Shown here one piece after another: positions 1-6,544 of a stretch of 16,057 nucleotides of DNA. The notes below the pieces were generated by a model. That model saw only the letters and a program-made list of their open reading frames with translations, searched no databases and was not told the DNA's origin. Made by a program: the position numbers and the translations under genes. The stretch comes from JALUUH01 sp964636675 (lineage in GTDB: Bacteria; Pseudomonadota; Gammaproteobacteria; S012-40). The first letter of the stretch is position 1, and every line of letters starts with the position of its first letter. The stretch covers positions 1-16,057 of the forward strand of contig CAZWUO010000068.1 of the NCBI GenBank assembly GCA_964636675.1. Reading direction: 5' to 3'.

Positions 1-2
1 TT

Positions 3-194
3 CGCGAGGCTGGGTTCTTGCGCAGAGTATATAACTTATGGGTAATAGAAAGGGTGCGTGGCAACAAAGGCGTGTTAGGTAAACTGAATCGTTTTGCCCA
101 TCAGCTGAATGTCTACTTCCTGACCGGCGCGCTTCCGATCCGACAGAGCGCCGGTGTGATGAGCCAGCTGCGACCCAAAACGGAGGCTTCATAG
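3..194 (+). CDS. exbB: ExbB/TolQ/MotA-family proton channel, C-terminal fragment
   Basis: The gene is cut by the window edge; only the last 63 codons are present, ending in TAG at 192-194. The translated tail includes LGKLNRFAHQLNVYFLTG, which resembles the cytoplasmic C-terminal end of ExbB-type channels (the pattern 'L..FA.DLH.Y..TG'). ExbB forms the inner-membrane proton channel that, with ExbD, energises TonB-dependent outer-membrane transport. The next gene, one base downstream of the stop, is exbD, which supports the assignment. The extreme 5' residues (REAGFLRRVYNLWVIER) do not resemble the Gly/Pro-rich last membrane helix normally found just before this tail, so the first few dozen bases may be divergent or altered. 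The function call rests on the tail and the context. Confidence 0.75.
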   Translation, partial: REAGFLRRVYNLWVIERVRGNKGVLGKLNRFAHQLNVYFLTGALPIRQSAGVMSQLRPKTEAS

Positions 195-195
195 G

Positions 196-609
196 ATGGG
201 TTTCGGTAACGAACTGGATGACAGTGATGAGGTTATGGCTGAGATCAATATGACACCTTTGGTGGATGTCATGCTGGTACTACTGATTATTTTTATCATA
301 GCCATGCCCTTGTTGACGCACTCGGTGACGATTGATTTGCCCCGCGCAGACAATAGGCACAACGAAATAATGCCTGAGAGTGTGTCTATATCGGTAACGG
401 TAAATGGGAAGATTCACTGGAACAAGAAAGTCCTCACGGAAAATGAGCTGAATCAAGCGTTACAGGCTGTAGCCAAGCAACAGCCACCACTAGAAATTCG
501 CCTGCGGGGTGACCGCAAGGTTGATTATGAGCATGTGGTCAAAGTGATGGCCGCCGTGCAACGGGCGGGAATCCTCAAACTGGGGTTTGTAATCGAACCA
601 GGGATTTGA
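196..609 (+). CDS. exbD: ExbD/TolR-family biopolymer transport protein
   Basis: A 137-residue protein, close to the usual ExbD length. It has a short cytoplasmic N-terminus, one membrane helix at about residues 22-42, and a periplasmic domain. The family signature INMTPLVDVMLVLLIIFI is present at residues 17-34. Asp24 sits where the proton-carrying Asp of ExbD (E. coli Asp25) is expected. With ExbB it forms the proton-motive-force-driven motor that powers TonB, or a Tol-like partner. The start is well placed: GGAGG at 182-186 lies 9 nt before the ATG, and the upstream exbB gene ends at 194, so the two are one operon. The periplasmic part ends in RAGILKLGFVIEP, typical of the family. No tonB gene follows; the next element is a fold-back repeat. 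ExbD versus TolR cannot be settled fully without the rest of the operon. Confidence 0.93.
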   Translation: MGFGNELDDSDEVMAEINMTPLVDVMLVLLIIFIIAMPLLTHSVTIDLPRADNRHNEIMPESVSISVTVNGKIHWNKKVLTENELNQALQAVAKQQPPLEIRLRGDRKVDYEHVVKVMAAVQRAGILKLGFVIEPGI

Positions 610-635
610 CGAGGACTTAGCAAACTCAATTGAAT

Positions 636-818
636 TATACCCGTGGCGTTATAGATTTAGGCCTTATTACACGCCTTATTCCTTCCATGACTTCGTTCAC
701 CCTAAAGGGCACCTAGGGAAATTCCTTGCAATAGACCGGCTATTACGCGTCATTTCGCCTCGTCATGAAAGGAATATGACGTACACTAAAAACCTAAATC
801 TATAACGCCACGGGTATA
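636..818. mobile_element. MITE-like fold-back element with 26-bp perfect terminal inverted repeats
   Basis: The left arm (636-661, beginning tatacccgtggcg) and the right arm (793-818, ending cgccacgggtata) are perfect inverted repeats of 26 bp. The symmetry continues inward imperfectly; for example attccttccatgac on the left pairs with gtcatgaaaggaat on the right, so about 60 nt on each side can fold back. The centre also holds a small AATAG/CTATT hairpin. There is no ORF of note. Both tips read TATA, which would fit a TA target duplication of the IS630/Tc1-mariner type, but this is only inference. It lies 26 bp past the exbD stop and could also act as a transcriptional stop or mRNA stabiliser. 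It occupies most of the 304-bp gap 610-913; nothing else was seen in 819-913. Confidence 0.72.
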
Positions 819-913
819 GCATGATTTTCAGCAAAGCCGTGGATTGTACCAATATTCAAATAGGGGGTCGAGGACTCTATGCCCACAGCGTTCGACATTG
901 AGGGAAGTTCAGA

Positions 914-2593
914 TCAAGTTAGCAAAGGAAATTTAACAAAAAAACAACTTCCTTGGCCTTCTTCACTGGTAAAACCTATTTCACCACCCATTTTTTCGGT
1001 CAGTGATTTACATATATTTAGCCCAAGGCCGGTACCACTATAATGCCGTGAACTCGAGCTATCGGCTTGGGAAAATTTTTGAAATATTTTGGCATGAAAT
1101 TCTTTAGGTATGCCTTTCCCATAATCGGTAACGGTTACTACGACCATACCATCCTCAACATAAGCACTAATATCTACTTTCGAACCTTTATGAGAAAACT
1201 TTGCAGCATTGGAAAGTAGATTTGCCATAATCTGCACAAATCGACCGGCATCAACTTCGATATCTAATTCTGGAATATCGTCCGCAAGTACAAACTCAAT
1301 AGAAAATTCCTCTGCATATGAAATATTGGTTTCGATAGAATACCCCAGCAACAAATTAACGCGCTCTTTGCACCTGTATATCGCCATCTTTGCAGATGCA
1401 ATTTTTTCTAAATCAAGAAGATCATTGATAAGATATAATAATCTGTCAGTATTATTACTCGATATATCAAATAATTTATTTTGTTCCGCAGAAACTTTGT
1501 CCTTTAAACCATGATGCAGCAGACCTAAGGAACCTCTAATTGAAGTAAGAGGTGTTCTCAGTTCATGACTGACAGTAGCAATAAAATCATTTTTCAATTC
1601 ATCAATTTTTTTATATTCTGTAATGTCCATATATGCGCCAACAACACCAATTGTTAAGCCATTTTTTTGTACTGTCTCACCAACGACCCGCACCCATTTA
1701 TTTTTATGATTCTCAATATTTAGAGCTAATTCAATATCAAAACTTGCATTTTCATTTTCACATTTTTTAAGTGACTCTGAAAATAATTGTGCATCCTTGT
1801 GATCAAAAAATGAGAGAATAATTTCTAAATCCAAATCAATAAATGACTGGAGTCCATGAATGAAATAAGTTTGCTTTGCCCAATATATTGATTTAGTTGA
1901 TAGGTTAATTTCAAATCCGCCGACCTTTGCCAACTGACTCGTATGTTCGAGAAACCGTTTACTGCGCAGTAACTCTATTTCACGCGGTTCAGAGTGCGCG
2001 ATTAACTCCATATTTTTCACAATCATGTTATTAAACTGTAAAGTACTAAACACTAATACGAGAGTAAACAGCGAAACTATCACCCCCATAGAGGTATATA
2101 TTTCTCCTTCCTGCAACAAAAAATGGATGCCTAGTGGTACTAAGGTTACAATTACAAAACAAAAAGCAGCGGATCTACTCGCCGCCAAGGTCACCACAAC
2201 GGCAGTACTCATTCCACCCAGGAAAAAAGCGAGTAAAACTTGCTGCGATAGCGCATTCTCAGGAAACAAAATAAAACTCGAACTACCCCATAGTAGACCC
2301 ATGAATGCAGTGTTCAATACAAATAGAAGATTCCAGTTATGCACATTCTCGTTAATAATATTTGAACGTTGATACTTAATCCCAAGTACGCAACGAAGTA
2401 TCGCTGCCAGTACCATCAACACCAACCAAAGCTGCATATGATTATCGATTTCGATCAAGTCTCGTTGCAGATAACTTAATAGCAATACGCTAAACAAAGT
2501 CACCGCTAGCGACATAGGGATCCCGCGATAGAGTAGGCTTGTTTGCTTGAGTAAAAGCGAAGATGGATTGGACATGGGAATTCTAGCTTTCAT
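914..2593 (-). CDS. Membrane-bound PAS-domain sensor histidine kinase, orphan
   Basis: A 559-residue kinase. Residues 25-190 are strongly hydrophobic, with about six membrane helices. A PAS-like sensor domain covers about 215-327, ending in VVGAYMDITEYKKIDELK. The HisKA dimerisation domain has the phospho-acceptor His343 in SHELRTPLTS. The ATPase domain has the N box (Asn458/Asn462 in NLLSNAAKF), the G1 box DYGKGIP (490-496), the F box FQKFSQAD and the G2 box GTGLGLNI (520-527), so it looks fully active. There is no receiver or output domain and no response-regulator gene beside it, so its partner must be elsewhere. The start is uncertain: ATG at 2593 or the in-frame ATG at 2575, neither with a strong ribosome site. 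The signal sensed is unknown. Its codon composition is AT-richer than that of exbD, so it may have a different history. Confidence 0.92.
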   Translation of the reverse strand: MKARIPMSNPSSLLLKQTSLLYRGIPMSLAVTLFSVLLLSYLQRDLIEIDNHMQLWLVLMVLAAILRCVLGIKYQRSNIINENVHNWNLLFVLNTAFMGLLWGSSSFILFPENALSQQVLLAFFLGGMSTAVVVTLAASRSAAFCFVIVTLVPLGIHFLLQEGEIYTSMGVIVSLFTLVLVFSTLQFNNMIVKNMELIAHSEPREIELLRSKRFLEHTSQLAKVGGFEINLSTKSIYWAKQTYFIHGLQSFIDLDLEIILSFFDHKDAQLFSESLKKCENENASFDIELALNIENHKNKWVRVVGETVQKNGLTIGVVGAYMDITEYKKIDELKNDFIATVSHELRTPLTSIRGSLGLLHHGLKDKVSAEQNKLFDISSNNTDRLLYLINDLLDLEKIASAKMAIYRCKERVNLLLGYSIETNISYAEEFSIEFVLADDIPELDIEVDAGRFVQIMANLLSNAAKFSHKGSKVDISAYVEDGMVVVTVTDYGKGIPKEFHAKIFQKFSQADSSSSRHYSGTGLGLNICKSLTEKMGGEIGFTSEEGQGSCFFVKFPLLT

Positions 2594-2801
2594 AAATATA
2601 CTTACAATACCACTGGTTTATTGACTACATATTCCGATTCTGAGAATAAGGGTCTGTTTGTTATCGTCTTGTAAGCATGTGCCATTTAGTTTTTTTCGCT
2701 GTATTCCTACTATTTGATAACATAGCTATCGATTTGCTCTATTTTTTTAATCAACAGCTTAAAACGTTATAAAGCGTAATACCCCAGGTTTTTACTAGGT
2801 G

Positions 2802-2830
2802 TTTTCTTGGGTCAAGAATATTGTTATAAT
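2802..2830 (+). promoter_or_regulatory. Sigma70-type promoter for the 58-residue protein gene
   Basis: A perfect -10 hexamer TATAAT lies at 2825-2830. The hexamer 17 bp upstream, TTTTCT at 2802-2807, is a weak -35. Transcription would begin near 2837, about 46 nt before the ATG at 2883. This argues against any longer version of the gene starting at 2799, because that codon lies upstream of the predicted start of the RNA. The strand and spacing are read directly from the sequence; the activity is inferred. Confidence 0.45.
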
Positions 2831-2882
2831 TGCTAGCTCGTCAAACTTATTATTGACCCATACTAGAAAAAGGAATATTAGA

Positions 2883-3059
2883 ATGAATGTTGATCAACAT
2901 TTAAAAGTCGCCCATTGGCATGTTGAGCAAGCGCGTTTACACGCGACAAAAGAACACTCTTGCGGTTGCCCTATCAATCCAGAGTATCAAAAAATTATCG
3001 ACGAAGTAGAAAGTGGCAAAGTTATGGAGGAATTAGTCTGTAACACTAACACTGGCTAA
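2883..3059 (+). CDS. Small His/Cys-rich protein of unknown function (58 aa)
   Basis: I do not recognise this family. The ATG at 2883 has AGGA at 2871-2874, and a TATAAT promoter lies about 50 nt upstream, so it looks like a genuine single-gene unit. The protein is soluble, with no signal peptide or membrane helix. Its first half is unusually rich in possible metal ligands: His6, His11, His13, His20, His25, Cys27 and Cys29 (the last two in a CGC motif), with Cys53 near the C-terminus. The second half, from PEYQKIIDEVESGKVMEEL, looks helical. A metal-binding or redox role is possible but only inferred from composition. A longer reading frame starting at 2799 exists, but its extra 28 residues lack a ribosome site and overlap the predicted promoter. 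A stem-loop 62 nt downstream may end the transcript. Confidence 0.65.
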   Translation: MNVDQHLKVAHWHVEQARLHATKEHSCGCPINPEYQKIIDEVESGKVMEELVCNTNTG

Positions 3060-3121
3060 GACCTTATCTTTCCCAAGAAAGCCACTTACTAGTGCGAATC
3101 TTCAACTTATTTTAACAGTAG

Positions 3122-3169
3122 CACCACCTAGCCGAGGTAGCCCCCCTAAGGCTACCCCGGTCGGTGGTG
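3122..3169. other. Long GC-rich stem-loop
   Basis: CACCACC (3122-3128) pairs with GGTGGTG (3163-3169), CCG (3132-3134) with CGG (3158-3160), and GGTAGCC (3136-3142) with GGCTACC (3150-3156) around a 7-nt loop. This makes a hairpin of about 48 nt with two small internal loops. It lies between the convergent 58-residue gene and the PEP-CTERM gene and could stop or protect either transcript. No long U-tract follows on either strand, so it is not a textbook intrinsic terminator. It could equally be a dispersed palindromic repeat. Confidence 0.5.
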
Positions 3170-3247
3170 TTTCACCCGCCACCTAGTTTGGATGGCATAA
3201 TTAGTCGACACTGAAAAAAACTTTTTAGGCATCTATAGAAAAAATAG

Positions 3248-3276
3248 AAAATAAAAAGTGACTATTTTTTTATTTT
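3248..3276. terminator. AT-only hairpin, possible weak bidirectional terminator
   Basis: AAAATAAAAA at 3248-3257 pairs perfectly with TTTTTATTTT at 3267-3276 around a 9-nt loop. It sits 20 bp beyond the stop of the PEP-CTERM gene. The stem has no GC pair and would be unstable, so terminator function is a weak inference. The surrounding 3190-3295 stretch is a run of A and T tracts without any gene. Confidence 0.25.
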
Positions 3277-3295
3277 ATTTTTCTCACCCAATGAT

Positions 3296-3934
3296 TTACG
3301 AAAGTTTCCAACGATAACAAACCAGACCCAAAAGTCCTAAACCGAATAATGCAAGAGAAGCAGGTTCAGGGATATCCGTTGCTTCAACCTTCAAGCTAGC
3401 CCGCCTTATCTTAAAATCGTTATCAAAATTATCTCTATTAACCGCAATAGTAACTGCTCTTAGTTTTCCATCACTCACCCAATCCAGCCAGCTGCCCGTT
3501 AGATTGAAATCAAAAGTACTAATACCCAAAAAAACGGTTTCATTGAAAATTGTTTCGCCAGTACCACTTTCGCCTGTTACTTTAATTTTTATTCTTTCTC
3601 TTGGCGCAAAATGACCTCCATCCATTCCACCGATTTCAAAAGATAGCAGCGCGGAGGTTATCGAATGAGTTCCGTCGAAAGCAGTTTCATCCACGGTAGG
3701 GAGATATCTCGAGCCAACCACGCCGCCAAAATCTCTAACGAGAGAACTACCGCCCAAATTGCCAAGATCAAAATTAAAGATAGCTCTTTGACCTTCATTA
3801 ACTCGCAGGTTTTTATCAAAAACTTCGTAATAAGTTACTGGAACAGCCATAGCTAGCGAACTCCAGCTGAGTAATATCCCGATAATCGTTATCAATAAAA
3901 AGCGCTTACCGCTGAATATGTTTGAGTGTGCCAA
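3296..3934 (-). CDS. PEP-CTERM sorting-domain protein, exported
   Basis: The C-terminus is a clear PEP-CTERM signal: IPEPASLALFGLGLLGLVC followed by the basic YRWK tail, i.e. a Pro-Glu-Pro motif, a hydrophobic helix and Arg/Lys. Such proteins are exported by Sec and processed by an exosortase, usually tied to exopolysaccharide; no exosortase gene is in the window. I place the start at a TTG (3934-3932): AGGAG at 3946-3942 lies 7 nt upstream, and the protein then begins with a normal signal peptide (GKRFLLITIIGILL, cleaved near AMA-VP). An in-frame ATG at 3979 would add 15 residues but has no ribosome site. The mature part, about 150 residues, is rich in beta-prone sequence and has no recognised enzyme motif. 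It is 212 residues in all. The function is unknown beyond being a surface or matrix protein. Confidence 0.85.
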   Translation of the reverse strand: MAHSNIFSGKRFLLITIIGILLSWSSLAMAVPVTYYEVFDKNLRVNEGQRAIFNFDLGNLGGSSLVRDFGGVVGSRYLPTVDETAFDGTHSITSALLSFEIGGMDGGHFAPRERIKIKVTGESGTGETIFNETVFLGISTFDFNLTGSWLDWVSDGKLRAVTIAVNRDNFDNDFKIRRASLKVEATDIPEPASLALFGLGLLGLVCYRWKLS

Positions 3935-3937
3935 TGA

Positions 3938-3946
3938 TCCTCTCCT
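3938..3946 (-). promoter_or_regulatory. Strong ribosome-binding site that decides a TTG start
   Basis: On the minus strand the bases read AGGAGAGGA followed by TCA and then TTG. The AGGAG core is 7 nt from the TTG, which is in frame with the PEP-CTERM protein. Neither upstream ATG (3979 or 3973) has a comparable site. This places the true start inside the longer reading frame. Confidence 0.7.
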
Positions 3947-4129
3947 CGAATAATTGCAATATTGCTTTCTCATGTTCATTTATAGTTCAAAAAAAAAACA
4001 GATGAATATGCCCTGCAAAAAACAACGCAAATATCGATCCTAGAAATTAAGCTATTGTAATTGTAGACATTTTCACTTAATACTAACTCAGCATATCGGT
4101 AATGTGTAAAATTATTCGACAGATCAGGG

Positions 4130-5443
4130 TCAATCTTCAGATAGCAACTCAAGCCAATGTTTTACCGGTACTTGCGCACTTTTTTCCAAGTGCATATGAC
4201 AACCTATATTCGCGGTAGCGATGACATTCGGTTTACCATACTGCAGCGCATTCAGTTTATTTTTTTCGAGTTGTTGCGATAACTCTGGCTGTAATACAGA
4301 ATAGGTGCCTGCAGACCCGCAACAAAGATGCGAATCATTTACCAGAGTCAATTCAAAACCGAGTTGAATTAATATTTTCTCTACGACTCCTCCAAGCTTT
4401 TGCCCATGCTGTAAAGTACAGGGAGACTGAAATGCGACTTTCTTTCCTACGGTATTAACAATTAATTGATCCAAATCTTCAGCGGCCAGCACTTCACTGA
4501 TATCTTTTGTCAACACAGAAATTCGAGCCGCTTTTTGTGCATAATCCGGGTCTTGTTTTAAAAGTTCACCATAGTCTTTTAACATAACACCACACGCGCT
4601 AGCGGTTATGACGATTGCTTCAACACCTGTCTCGATTTCGGACCACCATGCATCAATGTTACGCCGCATAAAATCAAGCCCTGCAACCTGCTCTGACAAA
4701 TGATAACTCACCGCACCACAGCAGCCGGCCTTTGGCGCTTCAATGACACTAATACCTAAACGATCCAAAATTTTTGCGGCATAATCATTCGCCGAACGTT
4801 TCAGCACGGATTGCGCACAACCTGGAAAGACTAGCATTTTTCGCCCATGTATAGGCTTAGGCCAATGCGGATTGTAGTCAATATCCGGTATTTTTATTTT
4901 AAGTTTTTGGGGTAATACGGGTTTTAAAAAATTACCGGCTTTTATATACCATGTTGTTTGTTTTTCCCATACCGGCTGCTCATCTTTAGGTATTTTTTTT
5001 TGCAACTTATGCGACAATACCGGCTTGATGAACTGTGCTATTTGCACCAAAGGCCTAAATCTCTGCGGGTAAGGTATAATTTTAAGTAAAGCTCGACGAA
5101 GCAAACGATCTTTTAGTGGGCGTTGCACATGCTGTTGCAATACTTCACGCCCAATGTCGACAAGCCGAGCATAGCGCACACCCGATGGACAAGTCGTTTC
5201 GCAGGATTGACACGTTAGGCAACGATCCAAATGCAATTGGGTTTTTGCGGTCACTTCACTGCCTTCCAACATCTGTTTGATAAGATAAATTCGCCCTCGA
5301 GGACCATCTAACTCATCACCGAGTAATTGATAGGTGGGACAGGTTGCGCTACAAAAACCACAATGCACACAACGCCGCAATATGGCATCCGCCTCTTTTC
5401 CAATTTCTGTATTTTTAATAAACTCAGCTAAGTTTGTTTGCAT
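4130..5443 (-). CDS. glcF: Glycolate oxidase iron-sulfur subunit GlcF
   Basis: This is the electron-transfer subunit of the membrane-associated glycolate oxidase, which turns glycolate into glyoxylate. Two 4Fe-4S ferredoxin motifs are complete: Cys25/28/31/35 in CVHCGFCSATCP and Cys75/78/81/85 in CLTCQSCETTCP. The two CCG-domain signatures follow, GCCGAVSYH (240-248) and LCCGSAGTYS (373-382), which are typical of GlcF-type oxidoreductases. At 437 residues it is about 30 longer than E. coli GlcF. The extra length matches an internal near-repeat: FIKPVLSHKLQKKIP at 138-152 and FLKPVLPQKLKIKIP at 172-186. It is the last gene of the glcDEF operon, 21 nt after glcE. The ribosome site is weak, so coupling to glcE translation is likely. 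Confidence 0.95.
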   Translation of the reverse strand: MQTNLAEFIKNTEIGKEADAILRRCVHCGFCSATCPTYQLLGDELDGPRGRIYLIKQMLEGSEVTAKTQLHLDRCLTCQSCETTCPSGVRYARLVDIGREVLQQHVQRPLKDRLLRRALLKIIPYPQRFRPLVQIAQFIKPVLSHKLQKKIPKDEQPVWEKQTTWYIKAGNFLKPVLPQKLKIKIPDIDYNPHWPKPIHGRKMLVFPGCAQSVLKRSANDYAAKILDRLGISVIEAPKAGCCGAVSYHLSEQVAGLDFMRRNIDAWWSEIETGVEAIVITASACGVMLKDYGELLKQDPDYAQKAARISVLTKDISEVLAAEDLDQLIVNTVGKKVAFQSPCTLQHGQKLGGVVEKILIQLGFELTLVNDSHLCCGSAGTYSVLQPELSQQLEKNKLNALQYGKPNVIATANIGCHMHLEKSAQVPVKHWLELLSED

Positions 5444-5464
5444 TCTACTATCTACACTTGTTAC

Positions 5465-6544
5465 TTATAAGCTTGCGTAAAGTCGCCCAGGATTAAAAAT
5501 GCCATGCGGATCACATGCCTTTTTCACATTTTTATGCAGCGCTAAAAGATTTTGCGCAAGCGGTTGATAAACATCTGCTACACGATCATTATCAGAACCG
5601 CGAAACAAGGTCGCATGGCCACCCACGGCTGTGCAAGCCTGAAATACCTGCTCGGGTTCTGCTTCGCTAATCAACCAACGCTGAGCACCCCCCCAATCAA
5701 TGACGGTTTTGCCGGTTAACGCCAATGGAAGACTCGTAGGAGGAACGGACAAACGCCACATTCTTTTGCCAGCCCTATTCTCTGTATCGAAAAAATGCGT
5801 TTGCTGCTCGCGTAACGCAACCCAATGCTCGTGCCCCTCACTGAGTAGCTCACCACCAATTTTTGCAAAAGCGGCTTCTACTGCCTTGCTTGCTCCGCTC
5901 AATCTAAAATATAATCGATCACCCGAATAAAAACTCGCCGTTAAAGGTAATGATTGAGTAGCCCAGCGACTCATCAATTCCAAGGCCTCCGCCTCCGGCA
6001 CATACTTAGTCGTGGTGAGTTCTCTATTATGCATAGGCATGACTTTCAAACTCACTTCAAGTAATACACCGAGGGTTCCCATAGCGCCAACCATTAAACG
6101 CGACAAATCATAACCCGCTACATTTTTCATCACCTCACCCCCGAAGCGAACTATTTCACCGTAGCCGTTAATCATTTTCACACCCAATACATAATCCCTA
6201 ACAGAACCTAAATAAGGACGGCCAGGGCCTGACAATGCAGCGGCGACGGTACCACCAATAGTTGCAATACCCGCATAAGCTGGCGGATCAAAAGCTAACA
6301 TCTGACCGTTCTCCGCTAAGACCCTGGATAATTCTTTCACCGTTGTGCCAGCACGCACGGTAACAACAAGCTCCACCGGTGCATAATTCACAATGCCGGT
6401 ATGTCCACTCACATCGAGTATTTCACCCTGCGGCGTTCTGCCAAGGAACTGCTTGCTCTTACCAGCAACAATATTCAATGCCGTGTTATTTGAGATGGCC
6501 TCTTGTACTTGTTGCTGCAAACCTTGGCTAATATCTTGGCTCAT
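5465..6544 (-). CDS. glcE: Glycolate oxidase FAD-binding subunit GlcE
   Basis: A 359-residue second flavin subunit of glycolate oxidase, close to the E. coli GlcE length. It has a PCMH-type FAD-binding domain: VELVVTVRAGTTVKEL near residue 60, GIATIGGTVAAALSGPGRPYLGSVRDYVLG at about 90-120, and the block GGEVMKNVAGYDLSRLMVGAMGTLG, which is highly characteristic of GlcE. The C-terminus ends in GIFNPGRLYASL, the usual flavoprotein closing motif. The ATG overlaps the glcD stop by one base (TAATG), and AGGCGG lies upstream inside glcD, so translation is probably coupled. GlcD, GlcE and GlcF are all needed for activity in E. coli; the same is inferred here. Confidence 0.95.
   Translation of the reverse strand: MSQDISQGLQQQVQEAISNNTALNIVAGKSKQFLGRTPQGEILDVSGHTGIVNYAPVELVVTVRAGTTVKELSRVLAENGQMLAFDPPAYAGIATIGGTVAAALSGPGRPYLGSVRDYVLGVKMINGYGEIVRFGGEVMKNVAGYDLSRLMVGAMGTLGVLLEVSLKVMPMHNRELTTTKYVPEAEALELMSRWATQSLPLTASFYSGDRLYFRLSGASKAVEAAFAKIGGELLSEGHEHWVALREQQTHFFDTENRAGKRMWRLSVPPTSLPLALTGKTVIDWGGAQRWLISEAEPEQVFQACTAVGGHATLFRGSDNDRVADVYQPLAQNLLALHKNVKKACDPHGIFNPGRLYASL

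Noticed and set aside
2799..2882. N-terminal extension of the 58-residue protein from an ATG at 2799
   Set aside because: No ribosome site, and the TATAAT promoter at 2825-2830 would place the RNA start after this codon. The ATG at 2883 has AGGA before it.
3985..4020. T-run on the minus strand between glcF and the PEP-CTERM gene as a glcF terminator
   Set aside because: The T-run is long, but the preceding stem has only about three base pairs, so a terminator cannot be supported.
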